Shown: piece by piece, positions 47,101 through 63,775 of the stretch
Position numbering within the stretch: the first letter of the stretch is position 1
Layout: every line of letters begins with the position of its first letter
Source of the DNA: Tethya wilhelma
Taxonomy: Eukaryota > Porifera > Demospongiae > Tethyida > Tethyidae
NCBI GenBank assembly: GCA_964030475.1
Contig: CAXIPT010000003.1
Coordinates: 440,797-504,796, forward strand
Direction: 5' to 3'
Length of the DNA stretch: 64,000 bases
Translations under genes and position numbers: made by a program
Notes under the pieces: model-generated
Seen by the model: only the letters and a program-made list of their open reading frames with translations
Told to the model about the DNA's origin: nothing
Databases searched by the model: none

Positions 47101-50100
47101 TTGTACTTCGGAGGCTCCGGATACACTCCAACAACATAGTTAGTTTACTACATGGTATACCTCATAAATCCCTGCAAGATCAGCAAGTTCAAAGTTCACA
47201 TTACATCATACTAAATAGTCTGACTGCGCATGCCCTAACCGCCTTTTTTCCCTGCTCGAGAATAGAGAAAGTGAAAAAATTTTGACGTTCCTCGTATTGA
47301 GGTGACAAGGCGACAAGTTAAGCTGAGTCCCTCACTGAACGGTGAGGTATGAGTGACAAAACATCGTAGAGAAGCTCAAGTCACTCTCCAGTTACAAGGA
47401 AGGCTGGTACTGTAGCTGGCCAGCTCTCTCAACTCGGGGACAAGAACTCCACCGCGTCAGACCGAGCCTCGGAAGATGAGAACAGTAGGAATGAGGAACA
47501 CGACGAAAGCTCTAGTAGAAATCGGTCAGAGCTGACAGCCCCCTGTGGCAGGCTCATTGGTGACCGAGGGCCGCCAGCCTCTTCAGGCGGGTCCAAGAAA
47601 ACTGGAAAGGGTCGACGGTCTCACAAGACGGACCCACCCAGTTATGGTTGCAAGCTAGAGATAGCGACAACCAACCAAGCTCTACTAGAAATCGGTCAGA
47701 GCTGACAGCCCCCTGTGGCAGGCTCATTGGTGACCGAGGGCCGCCAGCCTCTTCAGGCGGGTCCAAGAAAACTGGAAAGGGTCGACAGTCTCACAAGACG
47801 GACCCACCCAGTAAACAGAAATGGTTGCCAGCTTGAGATAGCTACAACCAATCAAGCTCTAGTAGAAATCCGGGAGAGCCCCTGGTGGCAGGTGACCTAG
47901 GACTGACTGCCTCTTAAGGTGGGTCCAAGAAAACTGGAAAGGGTCGACAGTCTTAATAAGACTGACCCACCGTACCAGGTAAACAGAAAAGGTTGTCAGC
48001 TACAGATAGCTACAACCAAGCAAGTTCTAGCAGAAACCAGTCAGAGCTTACAGCCCCCTGTGGCAGGCTCATTAGTGACCTAGGACTGACTACCTCGGCG
48101 GGCCCAAGAAGGGTCGACAGTCTTAATAAGACTGATCCATGTGTTGGTGTGGCAGTAAACAGAAAAGGTTGTCAGCTACAGATAGCTACAACCAATCAAG
48201 CTCTAGGGTTTAGCCAGGACTAACCTGACTGCTAAATGTGTTGGTGTCAGTTCACCAACATCCAGGTCCTTCTGTCAACTCCAAGACAGGGACATTTACA
48301 GCCCCTAACGATAGGAAGTACATTAAATTTTATAGGTACCTCTAGGGATCTCTGTTTCAGCTATTGGCTCCAAGCCAAAGAAGAACCTGATGCCAATTTC
48401 ACAGGAAACGGCTTCACACAGAACAGGATTCAGAAGAATTATGATTTTTAATACATCTGAGCCCGTTTCTTAGACAAGATCGAGGAGAAGATAATTAAGT
48501 CAGGCATGGGGCAAGTGGAGAGTTCTCCACAGCCACAAACACATGATTTAGGGACTTGAGTGTTTTTTCTGGACATCCCTAACAACCAAGGTTGAAAAGA
48601 CAAAGGCCGTGTCCATAGTACAGTGGCATGGAGGCCAGAAGCTGGTTTCCCATACAACCAGTAGTCTCAAAGAAGGGACATGGACATGGCAAGGAGCAGG
48701 TAGCCTAAAATTGTTCTTCCATCAGATCAGACCTTCTAAATCACCTTAATAACATAGACATGGATATGGACTCTGTAAGGTATAACACCTACTAACCATA
48801 GGAGANGTGTGTGTGTGACATGCCTGTGTACACAATTATTCTTTTATGTAATAGCTCATCATCAAGTCCCGAAACTCCTTACAAGAAACAAAATATCCCG
48901 TTGTTTGTTCGAGTAAGTTGTGCGTAGTGATTAATAACTGTGTAACGTATTGTTCTTTGCATGCAGAAAGAAGTTCGAAAAGTGTATAGAGATCTTTTTG
49001 AAGACGATGAAAACTTTGGTTGGCATATTTCTGAAGGGTAACCATGATTGATAAGCTTATTGGTAGTAATTATTTTTTATTGTGTGTACATTTTCTCACT
49101 TATATAATTGCCTCGATAAAGTCCCGTGAGAACCAAGCTGTAATGTCTAGGCTTGTAAAAGAAGTCAAAGGTCTTAACCCAACTTTCGAAGGAGCGGACA
49201 TTCGTGGTATGTTCCTTGAATATAGACACTTGTAAGCATTCACAAAAACTCTGTATCATTTTAACAGCAGCAGCTTACAGATTTTATAAAATGAAATGTG
49301 AAGAAGAGGCAGACGAACGTAATGGAAAGAAAGAGACTAAGAAAATTTCAAGGAGACGTTATGAACGAATTGCCAGAGTAAGTATATTTAACATCAATAT
49401 TAAATACAGTTTATATGGTTATTCATTTTGTAGAAGCGCAAAGAGAGAGAAGCTGCTGTCATGAAAAATAGCAGGTTAAGTGACGAGCAACGTTCCAAGT
49501 GGTTAAAAGTTATTACAAACGATTATATGTCTTCTGAGGAGAGCGATGCTGAAGACTGTATCATTGTTCATCCTTTATCATGGCGTTCTGATTATGTGAA
49601 TCAGATGTTTGTAAGAATTGATGAGTGTTGCCACCGCAAAAAGTCTCCACAAGCTCTCCGCCAGATGAAGTCAAGACGTACTGGCACACCCTCTACTCGT
49701 CCACAGCCTGCTGGAGATTTGCCAGACTGGTCTATCCGTGCTAGTGACTAGTATTCTGTTCAGACTGCTATCTAGACATGACTGATGGTTGATCAAAATT
49801 ATATTATCCTCATTGATTTCACTATTATTATTGATTCATGTTACAGTGACATTATTCTTGAAATGGATTGTTCAATGATTCTAGAACACCAAATTTTCAT
49901 AACTAATGTCAGGAAATGACACATTTCGTTGATTACAAGCATGATAAATCATTTATCAGGAAATGCCACATTTTATAACATGATATCATAGATCAGGTAC
50001 AGGAAATTGCGCCCTATACTGTACCATCCTGCATCATGAAATCTACATGAAATCTGCAAATTTACTGTACTTCGACATTCAGCTAAAATTTGACATTTTA

Positions 50101-51398
50101 GGTAAATGTCAGACACATTTCCTAATATCTGAAATTGAGTTTTTTCCCCAGTGCTTCTTTGGCTTGGAGCCAATAGCTGAAACAGAGATCCCTAGAAGTA
50201 CCTATAAAATTCCTATCGTTAGGGGCTGTAAATGTCCCTGTCTTGGAGTTGACAGAGGGACCTGGGTGTTGGTGAACTGATTTAGCAGTCAGGTTAGTCC
50301 TGGCTAAACCCTAGCTAGAGCTTGATTCGTTGTAGCTATCTGTAGCTGACAACCTTTTCTGTTTACTGGGTGGATCAGTCTTATTAAGATTGTCGACCCT
50401 TCTTGGGCCCGCCGAGGTAGTCAGTCCTAGGTCACTAATGAGCCTGCCACAGGGGGCTGTAAGCTCTGACTGGTTTCTGCTAGAGCTTGCTTGGTTGTAG
50501 CTATCAACCTTTTCTGTTTACCTGGTATGGTGGGTCAGTCTTATGAAGACTGTCGACCCTTTCCAGTTTTCTTGGACCCACCTTAAGAGGCAATCAGTCC
50601 TAGGTCACCTGCCACCGGGGGCTGTCAGCCCTGACCGATTTCTACTAGAGCTTGATTGGTTGTAGCTATCTCTAGCTGGCAACCATTTCTGTTTACTGGG
50701 TGGGTCCGTCTTGTGAGACTATCGACCCTTTCCAGTTTTCTTGGACCCGCCTGAAGAGGCTGGCGGCCCTCGGTCACCAATGAGCCTGCCACAGGGGGCG
50801 GTCAGCTCTGACCGTTTTCTAGTAGAGCTTGGTAGGTTGTCGCTATCTCTAGCTTGCAACCATAACTGGGTGGGTCCGTCTTGTGAGACCGTCGACCCTT
50901 TCCAGTTTTCTTGGACCCGCCTGAAGAGGCTGGCGGCCCTCGGTCACCAATGAGCCTGCCACAGGGGGCTGTCAGCTCTGACCGATTTCTACTAGAGCTT
51001 TCGTCGTGTTCCTCATTCCTACTGTTCTCATCTTCCGAGGCTCGGTCTGACGCGGTGGAGTTCTTGTCCCCGAGTTGAGAGAGCCGGGCCAGCTACAGTA
51101 CCAGCCTTCCTTGTAACTGGAGAGTGACTTGAGCTTCTCTACGATGTTTTGTCACTCATACCTCACCGTTACTCAGCTTAACTTGTCGCCTTGTCACCTC
51201 AATACGAGGAACGCCAAAATTTTTTCACTTTCTCTATTCTCGAGCAGGGAAAAAAGGCGGTTAGGGCATGCCCAGTCAGACTATTTAGTATGATGTAATG
51301 TGAACTTTGAACTTGCTGATCTTGCAGGGATTTATGAGGTATACCATGTAGTAAACTAACTATGTTGTTGGAGTGTATCCGGAGCCTCCGAAGTACAA
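47101..51398. mobile_element. 4.3-kb foldback transposable element
   Basis: Two inverted arms of about 1.25 kb: 47101 to about 48390 and about 50150 to 51398. The outer ends are TTGTACTTCGGAGGCTCCGG and its reverse complement. Both arms contain about four tandem units of about 170 bp (CTAGTAGAAATCGGTCAGAG ... CCCCCTGTGGCAGG ... GGGTCGACAGTCT). The loop of about 1.75 kb holds a multi-exon gene (48967-49751). Long arms with internal tandem repeats are typical of foldback-type DNA transposons. I recognise no transposase in the loop. Target-site duplication is not evident. Confidence 0.85.
48967..49751 (+). CDS. unknown multi-exon gene inside the foldback element
   Basis: Exon-like blocks: 48967-49037 (KEVRKVYRDLFEDDENFGWH), 49122-49206 (SRENQAVMSRLVKEVKG, then GADIR), 49268-49377 (YRFYKMKCEEEADERN) and 49434-49751 (KREREAAVM, then MSSEESDAED, HPLSWRSDYVNQMF, KKSPQALRQMKSRR, TGTPSTRP). 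Phases agree for the last three blocks. The first does not join in frame with the second, so the boundary is wrong or the gene is damaged. The C-terminal part (SSEES, PL-WRS, KSPQ-x-RQxK-R, STRP) reminds me of an uncharacterised family expanded in invertebrate genomes; I cannot name a function. Basic and highly charged, perhaps nucleic-acid binding. Its place between inverted arms suggests element cargo. Confidence 0.55.
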
Positions 51399-51634
51399 TA
51401 GAATATTTTCACTACTATATAAAAAAAATTATAGCACCTTAGCTATATCTTTTCTTTATTTTTTAGCATTGCCAATCAGATTCTGGGACAAGTTGCATGT
51501 ATCCCAAATTTGACTATCAATTTGAATTAGAATTATTGTATGAGCTTCCACCACTTTTCTCTGCGACTTCACCCCCATTCAGTTACATAATAATTGTCCG
51601 GCCTTTTATCATAATAATATAATCTCTTTTTCAG

Positions 51635-51786
51635 CTAGGCGACAGTGGCATGTTTCACCATTCCCAATCAAGATGTCAGCCCCATGCACTCCCGAGATTA
51701 ATATTGGACATCAAAAGGAGTATAGTGCTCCTTCAGGCGAGCCTGTAAGCCAGGAATTGGGTGAAGACTCAACCACAATTCATTGA
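51635..51786 (+). CDS. possible terminal exon, unrecognised
   Basis: After a TTTTTCAG-like acceptor the frame reads RRQWHVSPFPIKMSAPCTPE and ends ELGEDSTTIH before TGA. It follows the foldback element directly. No family is recognised and no upstream exon was found, so this may be chance. Confidence 0.25.
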
Positions 51787-52303
51787 TAACGTTATCACCT
51801 GTCCAAGAGTTCCAGGTAGATCTATGGACATATAGAAATAGCAGCTAGTCCGCATTGAATTTCTATAGGGCTTAATTGCATGCATTTATGGGTTCCTCAA
51901 GAGCTCCTGCATCAAACCCATGAGGTAGCAGGTTATATGTTGTGGAGAAACAGTCAAACACACAAACTTTGGAATCTTGCAACTGAATGTTGACTCCTGC
52001 CCTCTTTCTCAGGCTCTTGGACAGTCTTGGGTTTACAACACATTCCAACAGCTTACCATCTACCAGCTGAGCCCAACTCCTTCAGATAACTTGCAGTCAC
52101 TGAATAACCTATAGCTTAGTGTTTTGTCTCAACCACAGCAATGGCCCATGGTTTTGCCTCCGGCCCGTTAATTCCCAGGTCCAGTAAAGGTATATTCGCT
52201 CTTTCATTGATATGTCTTATACCTTAATAATTATATTAATTGATGTTATTGGAGACTTAATTCATTGAAGTTTTCATTCATTCTTTTGATTGTACGGAAC
52301 AGC

Positions 52304-53213
52304 TTAAGGTTGGTGTATTTTGAGTGGGCGGTACTTTGCTATCGCTAATTTAATTAGTGAATCGTGAAGGGGTGTGTCCAAGATTTCTATATCAAAATAT
52401 ACAATTGAAAATAAATGTTCAGGAGGTGCTGAAGATCATAAACTAGCAACCGGAAGTTGTCTTCGAACAAGTGACCGGAAATTAGACGACATCAAAGCAC
52501 TTCAAAGCATTCTTTGAAAACAGTGGACTGCAAGCACTTAAAAAAAAACGAAAAATTACTCCTAAAATACTGCATGGGTGTGTCTTGTGCATGCAATAGG
52601 ATGGCTGTGTAGTGATATGCATGAAAATGTGCAGCAAGTTTGCAGGATTATGGCTAGCGGAGAGTGTGTGCTAGCTGTGACTTTGAAGCTTGGTGGGCGT
52701 GTCCAACCAAGCGTGTGTTGAGTGTGATCGACTTTTGACCTCTGACCTTTGACCCCTCTGCCACATAGGTGGGCTCAAAGTGAGTCTGTACAGGAAAAGT
52801 TGAATTTGACAGGGCTGTATAATGTCCATTTTTCTTCCCTGGTGGAGAGGAGAGAGAGGCAGTGAGGTATGTGAGCTTGTAGGGTGTTTGTGTGTCTTGA
52901 ATATCATGTTGAGTTTTGACTGGGTGGGTTCCTGTTTACTTGTTATACATTTTGTGAGAGAATGTGGTTGTCAAAAGTGTATGCATAGTACAAAGAGCCT
53001 TCTACAGACTTGATGAGCAGTTTTTTGCTTTTTTTTAACGTACATTTTTTGTTCATCTGTTGAGTGAGTGGCAATGGCAGAAAAATCCATTTTAGAGAGC
53101 AACTAAATTTGACCTTTGACCCTTTTGAGCAATAATCAGCCATTTTGAGACCAAATCCTCTAGGCTTTGAGTTTTAGTTTGATCCCCGCCCACTCAAAAA
53201 CCTCTAACCTTAA
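52304..53213. mobile_element. 0.9-kb TTAA-flanked TIR element
   Basis: The left end TTAAGGTTGGTGTATTTTGA plus GTGGGCGG is mirrored at the right end (CCGCCCACTCAAAAACCTCT plus AACCTTAA). The element sits between TTAA tetranucleotides, as piggyBac-type insertions do. No transposase frame is visible. Confidence 0.8.
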
Positions 53214-54900
53214 CCGAATTTATGGTCATGACGAGCTCTAAACTTATTGGAAGCATGACCCATGCAGTCGAAAAGACTATGCAATTAGCTGTGTGGTACC
53301 ATCCGCATGACATTGTGAGAGAGTAGTTTTGCATTGGTTTGTGCTGGCATGCATAGTAGCTCACTGTTATAAGACCATGGAAAAGGTGGATCACATTATA
53401 CATTCCTAGGAAAGATTTATGGCATTTCCAGAATATTGGAGCAGGATAGGTCTGTTAAATTAAATCCTAGGTTTCACAGTTGTCTACACACTGCATTCAC
53501 TTTATGAACTAATACAGTCTTGAGATGCTAAGAGCGTACGCTAATGCAACCATAGAAGTGCACACGTCACACATGCATGCATGCGCATTAAACACGCTCT
53601 ACTAAATAGAAAAGAAGGAAATCACACGATCTTCACAGTCATTACTTCTTGCTGATGAAGACAAACATGTTCGGGAAGACTGAACCAGAAGACTGAAGAA
53701 CATCCAACCCAAGGAGAACAGGAGGCCTGAAGGTCCAACAATAAAATTATGTCGAGCCTGGTACACCACCGCCCACACCTGGCGACCCTTTACCAACAAC
53801 TACAAATGATAGCCAAAATGAGAAAGAACAGAAAATTATCAAGCCTATTGAATCATCCATGGTACTGGGAGAAATGCCAAACTGGGCAGATGCTTCACCA
53901 AGTGTAGAAGATATGCAACCAGATAATTTCATTATACATCAAATGACACAATACACAGATATTAAACAAAAAGATGACATTCAAGATGAAGGCAAAAGCA
54001 AAGAACAAGAGACATCCAATGTATCAGAGAAACACCACGGTCAGAGAGAAGAAAGCATGTAACATCACGAGTCTGCAGATCACAGGGCAGCACACCAAGA
54101 ACTCACTAGACGACTGGAGGAAATAAGTAAGCAAATTTACACAACTTTAATAATCTTAACTAAAGCTAACCACCACAAAAAATTAATGGAAACTGTCTGA
54201 TAACCAGAAAGCCACCATAGGGCCTATACATATGGTGCCAACCACATATTTACCATTCAAATACAGATGTTGAAACAGAATGGAACAAAATCCAAAAAGT
54301 AACCACAATGAAACTTATAGCACTTCTCGTAGAAATGTAATAAAGCAACACAAACCTGATGAAATAAAAGAAATGCTGCCAATCAGCATAAATAGCCAAA
54401 ACTTGATCATAAAATGGAACAAAATACACAGAAATGCACTGAACAAAGTAAAACCACTCAGAGAAAAACTAGAATAAAACAGACTCAAGAAATTAACTCA
54501 AAAACCTATAGACCAAGAACAGCATAGACAATGAAAATACTATAGTTGTTACTCTTATTGATAATTGTTTTGTTTGTGGATATGATAAAAAATTATTTAT
54601 TGATGACAAACTGTTAAAGAAGCAAGAATAGAAACAAATTAACATGAGCAGCTCCCTCCCACAACCAACTAACCGCTAAAGCACTTGCATAGGAAAAGCC
54701 ATCTATACCGACAATATGGAGGCTGATTATCGGCACAGGCGCATGTAGTTCCCACCCATTCTGATTGTATCACTCATAACAGTTTTTTGCACACTGCCGG
54801 GGGGGGGATGAAGGGGCGTTTGCCCCTGGCACTTTGCTTACTGTTTNTGGATGCTCTATAATAAACCAGTGGTTAATTCTGAGAATACATACAGCAATCC
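53214..54900. other. spacer with possible coding remnants
   Basis: Two short plus-strand frames (53859-54062 with EMPNWADASPSVEDMQPDNF, and 54280-54477 with MLPISINSQNLIIKWNKIH) are Lys/Gln/Asn-rich. They could be remnants of a retroelement or host gene, but no family is recognisable. A G-rich run at 54798-54806 and one N at 54847 are also present. Confidence 0.35.
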
Positions 54901-54926
54901 GAAGCATGCATACTTATATACTGTAC

Positions 54927-59661
<4,735 letters not shown>

Positions 59662-60083
59662 CTACAGAAAATGATCAAGTGGACATAATAATGTGGTGAC
59701 TGCCATGTGCAAATATAAGGTGTTAAGGAACTGTCAATATAATAATTATAAAGAGTGTTTTTCTACTAAACATATTATATAATAGTATAAAAATTTTGGA
59801 CTGCGCCTTTTGCTGTTACTCGTGTGCAAAGTGAAGTCCATCTGGTTTGAGNGGATCAAAGTCAAAGAAAAAACGACGAATTGTATCTTAATTGTTATGT
59901 TATTATGTGCACGTTATAGTTAGTGTATTACAATTTGATATAGTATAGACTAACACCTGATATATCTTATAGTGTGGGTTGGTGTGGGAGAGGGGTTAAA
60001 GAAACAAGAGCTATACACACACATGCATGTAGTTATGTACGATATCAACAATATTGCATTTTCCTTGATTCAGTTTGTCTCAG

Positions 60084-60128
60084 ATACTCAGCTCTGATGA
60101 CAGTGACGACGATCCTGACTTCAAGTAG
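60084..60128 (+). CDS. possible last exon of an unidentified gene
   Basis: After the acceptor TTTGTCTCAG the frame reads ILSSDDSDDDPDFK and stops (TAG). Such acidic tails are common protein ends. No upstream exon was found nearby, so this is weak. Confidence 0.3.
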   Translation: MLSSDDSDDDPDFK

Positions 60129-60480
60129 TGCATGTGGACTCCGCTCATTCTGCCCCTGTACCACAATTCAATGATTCCTGTATAGTATGTTCAGTGGCTG
60201 CTCTAGTATTTTATTTTCTAATCTAATCATATATACTGGCAGATGTACAATTATATCAGCAACTATAGCAACTATATATAGGTTAGAATGGCTAAAATGT
60301 ATGTCCCTTGTAACTGCCATAATTACATTGTATTGTACTTAATAAGACTTTGTATAGACCTATGATAAGTACTGTACTGTTTGGCATGCTATGTGTTGTA
60401 TTCTTACATGTCTATGTGCATAAGAGCTATATATATCTTAAGCAATATTTACTAGAGCTGTGTATGTTTCATTAAATACC

Positions 60481-60693
60481 TTAAGGACACGTTTATTTGT
60501 GAGTACTTAATTTAGCGCTTTGGGGACCAACCACTTTTGGCTGGTACTAATTTTAGCGATTTCCGCTCTAAATATACAAATTTTTTAAATTTTCGCTGAT
60601 GTAAATTGATTTTTGCGAGTACTAAAATTAGCACTTTTGCTGCTTCTCGCTAAAAACGCTAAAATTAGTACCCGTTTTTAAATGTGTCCTTAA
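60481..60693. mobile_element. 213-bp TTAA-flanked MITE
   Basis: TTAAGGACACGTTTA at the left and TAAATGTGTCCTTAA at the right are inverted ends. Internal words of the type TTAGCG/CGCTAA recur in both orientations. It shares its right TTAA with the next element. Confidence 0.85.
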
Positions 60694-61298
60694 GGTTAGG
60701 GGTCACAGTGTGTATCATGAATAATTCATGAGCAATGATGAGCTAGAAAATCTGCCCGTATCTAACACCAGAACTGGAATGTGGGACTCTGTGCGTCTTG
60801 AACAGCTTAGCAATCAACTGTTTGTTCTTGGATCACCAACTACTCGGACTTCACAGCTAACCTAGTACATACTACCAAGAATTTTCGCTAGAGTAAATTC
60901 TATCCGCCATTTTTTTCTTAGAAAATAAGCAGCTATATCCAGAACACTGTAGCAACAAAAACTTACCTTTGTTCTCGAGGGTCAGACGTCGAGACTTTTT
61001 TTCTACATCAAACAGCGAGCGTTTTAGAAAGCTAAAAAGCGTCCAGCAAAGCGTCCCAGGCAGCTGCCAGGAGACAACGACGAGCAGGTACGACGTTTCA
61101 GTCGCTCATTTTCAGAAAAACTCTCCGTCTGGCCCTTTACTTGGGACTCTACAGTTCGCTAATCGCCAATATACGGTTAGAATTTTTGCTAGCTCTGCAC
61201 AATTTGGCGGATGAAATTAACTGTCTTCTTCCGCATCTAAAATAACTAGCATGTACTGATTAGCATATTCATGAGCCAACTGTTGCCCGTAACCTTAA
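60690..61298. mobile_element. 609-bp TTAA-flanked TIR element
   Basis: The element starts TTAAGGTTAGGGGTCACAGT and ends TTGCCCGTAACCTTAA, with ATTCATGAGCAA/GAGCCAACTG-like subterminal matches. The short frames inside it are not convincing genes. It abuts the 213-bp MITE at a common TTAA. Confidence 0.7.
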
Positions 61299-61299
61299 G

Positions 61300-62340
61300 G
61301 TAGGCAAAGAGTCTAAATCTTACCAACTTGTACGTTGTAGTCTCTAATTGCAAGAGGCCAGTCCCAGCACTTGTGTTCAGTACAGTTAGGGTCGTACTTG
61401 GCCATGCAGTACCAAGTCATTGTATAGGTCCCTAGAGGTTTAGCATCTAAACTTAATTATTAGTGGGTGAGGCTCTAATGAATCAGGTGTGTGGACATAT
61501 ATATAAATTGATATGTGATGGTTCATCCTGCACTTGTACCATTGACAGTCTTGAAGGTCATCAATCATCACATTAAAATATTCTCCTATGTATATACATG
61601 CACATTGTTTTGCACACACTTGCTCAATTGTTTGTTTATTGAATCAAAAGAAAGCTTTCCCCAAGTTATTCTGGACAAAATTCTAACCAAAGATGGCTGC
61701 TAAGCAATGTTACTATATAGTAAGTACTCAAAATGCATTTATCACACAGAGCCTAAATTTTGCAAGGGAAAGAAAGGGGAGGCTTGAGCCCCCAAAACCC
61801 TCCCCCTGCCCACACAACTGTCAGTCGTACATGCTACATTTATTATATACCCCCAGTTTTGTATATAGAACTATTTTAGCAATTTAAATAAAATTACCAA
61901 TTCACCGCATTTACACTTGTACCCACTATGTATGGTGTATATACATGTACATATTATCTTACTATTTTCTCAATCTCCCCACATTCACCCTCAGACTGAC
62001 ATGCAACGTGCTGTAGAGTTTCGTTTCTCGGATATCTCTACTCTGGTTTGAGAGGCTGTGGTTGATCTGATTGGTCATTTTGTGCTCATTCAACCTCGTC
62101 TCACCTCCCAGTATTATGATATTATCTGTGAACGTATTTGAGTGAGTCACTAACATAGAGTTTGGATGAATATTGTCATATATACGATTGTGGTCCAAGT
62201 CAAGCCTACGTTGTCCAAACTATAATGAAGTGGATATCATTTGAATCCTCTAGGTGTGCTGAATTGAACAGCTTTGCAGCGCTCATAAGCTCCTGACAAT
62301 ATCTATGTACAATATCTACAATGTCTACAATAAGTGTATG
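61300..62340. other. gene-poor spacer with one unsupported frame
   Basis: A minus-strand frame at 61962-62198 (LDHNRIYDNIHPNSMLVTHS...) is open and hydrophilic. I do not recognise it and cannot support splice sites for it with confidence. Nothing else is visible. Confidence 0.3.
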
Positions 62341-62342
62341 TT

Positions 62343-62344
<2 letters not shown>

Positions 62345-62422
<78 letters not shown>

Positions 62423-62526
62423 NGAAATTATAGCAGTAAAAAATAGTGCATATTATGTATCAAGATTTAATTCATTACAGAAATTGTTGGAAAGTGTTTT
62501 ACTGTTAAGTTGTAAGGACTCGGTGT

Positions 62527-62571
<45 letters not shown>
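62345..62571. repeat. GT tract, spacer and CA tract (inverted microsatellites)
   Basis: A (GT)n run of about 78 bp with one N at 62423 is followed about 100 bp later by a (CA)n run of about 43 bp. The two tracts could pair as a hairpin. Confidence 0.95.
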
Positions 62572-62573
<2 letters not shown>

Positions 62574-62879
62574 TCATCAAAGTCTTCAGCAATGCAGAGA
62601 AATACAGCTAGCCAACGTGTTGTTTTGTTGTCATGACAGCGAGTGTAGCTTGACCTCCTGCTACAAATTCTACCTTCTAACAACATCAGTTTCTTGTCTT
62701 TCTCTCTCCCACCAGTAGCCATTGTTAGTCTTGGAGCTCTGCTAAAAAAAGAAACTGGTCTACACTTAGCTATATATACAAAGAAATTTCTTAGCAGTTT
62801 TGTAACTCCACATGCAAGTTTTGGGGAAAGAAGCCAAACATTGAGCAAATGGTGTTGATAAAACAATTCAGTTTAGAAA

Positions 62880-63056
62880 GATGGTCCATTTCTCAGAAGG
62901 ACAGAATTTCTCAGGATAGCATGGATGGTTTATTTCTCAGGACAACATACAGTAGATGGTCCATTTCTCAGGACAGTATGGATAATTCATTTTTTAGGAC
63001 AACACAAATGGTCCATTTCTCAGGACAGCATTGAGGGTCCATTTCTCAGAATAGTT
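62880..63056. repeat. degenerate tandem repeat of GGTCCATTTCTCAGGACAG
   Basis: Six or more units of about 25-30 bp around the words GGTCCATTTCTCAGGACAG and ATGGAT, with point changes and one longer spacer. I see no coding role. Confidence 0.85.
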
Positions 63057-63394
63057 GGAGGGAGTAATTATCAAATTATTAACAAAGCGGGCACTTACAA
63101 AACTAGACATTTAGTTATTGTAGTAATTTTGAAAACTAGTGTTTATAAAACTACACAATAAGGTTGTGAGCAGCTGTTCTTTGCGCTGATGTTAGTTTGA
63201 TGTAGTTGTTGATACACAATAGCCACAGAACCACAGCATTAAAATATAATTATTGTCCAACAATAACAGTCCAAGGTTACTGAGTCATGTCTACATTTGT
63301 ACATTCCAAATTGTAGAGGATAAAGGTTAATTAGTGGCGAATTAAAACAATGTTAATTAGTACAAATTATCAATTTCGAAAACTACTATCAATC

Positions 63395-63395
<1 letters not shown>

Positions 63396-63464
<69 letters not shown>
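63396..63464. repeat. CT microsatellite
   Basis: An almost pure (CT)n tract. Confidence 0.95.
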
Positions 63465-63629
63465 AATTCACACCATGCAAATAGCTACATTTAACACAAC
63501 TTAAAGTTCAAAGTACAGTGCTTCACCAGAGTAAGCAAGTGATTTACACATCAAATTGCGAGTGACGTCAATGTAGCAACATATGTGCTGTCTTTAGACC
63601 ATCACCGTGATAACATAATAGTCTCCGAC

Positions 63630-63775
63630 CACCCTCTGGTGGACTAGAATTAAGAGTTGGGTTATAAACTAACTTATAAGCCATCTTACCTATCTCTGTT
63701 GACAACATAATGGTCTCCTACCACCCTCTGGTGGACTGGAATTAACTTGTAAGGCATCCTACCACCCTCTGGTGA
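63630..63775. repeat. three dispersed ACCACCCTCTGGTG units
   Basis: ACCACCCTCTGGTGGACTGGAATTAA-type units recur three times within 150 bp together with ATAATAGTCTCC/ATAATGGTCTCC. Each unit contains the short palindrome CCACCCTCTGGTGG. This is a small local duplication of unknown origin. Confidence 0.75.

Noticed and set aside
48967..49751. Calling the loop gene of the foldback element a transposase
   Set aside because: I see no DDE/DDD catalytic spacing, no zinc-finger DNA-binding domain and no similarity I can name, so it is kept as unknown.
47554..50953. A matching 70-codon frame at 47554-47766 (-) and 50741-50953 (+)
   Set aside because: The two are the same sequence because they lie in the inverted arms of the foldback element. 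They consist of arm tandem repeats, not a conserved gene pair.
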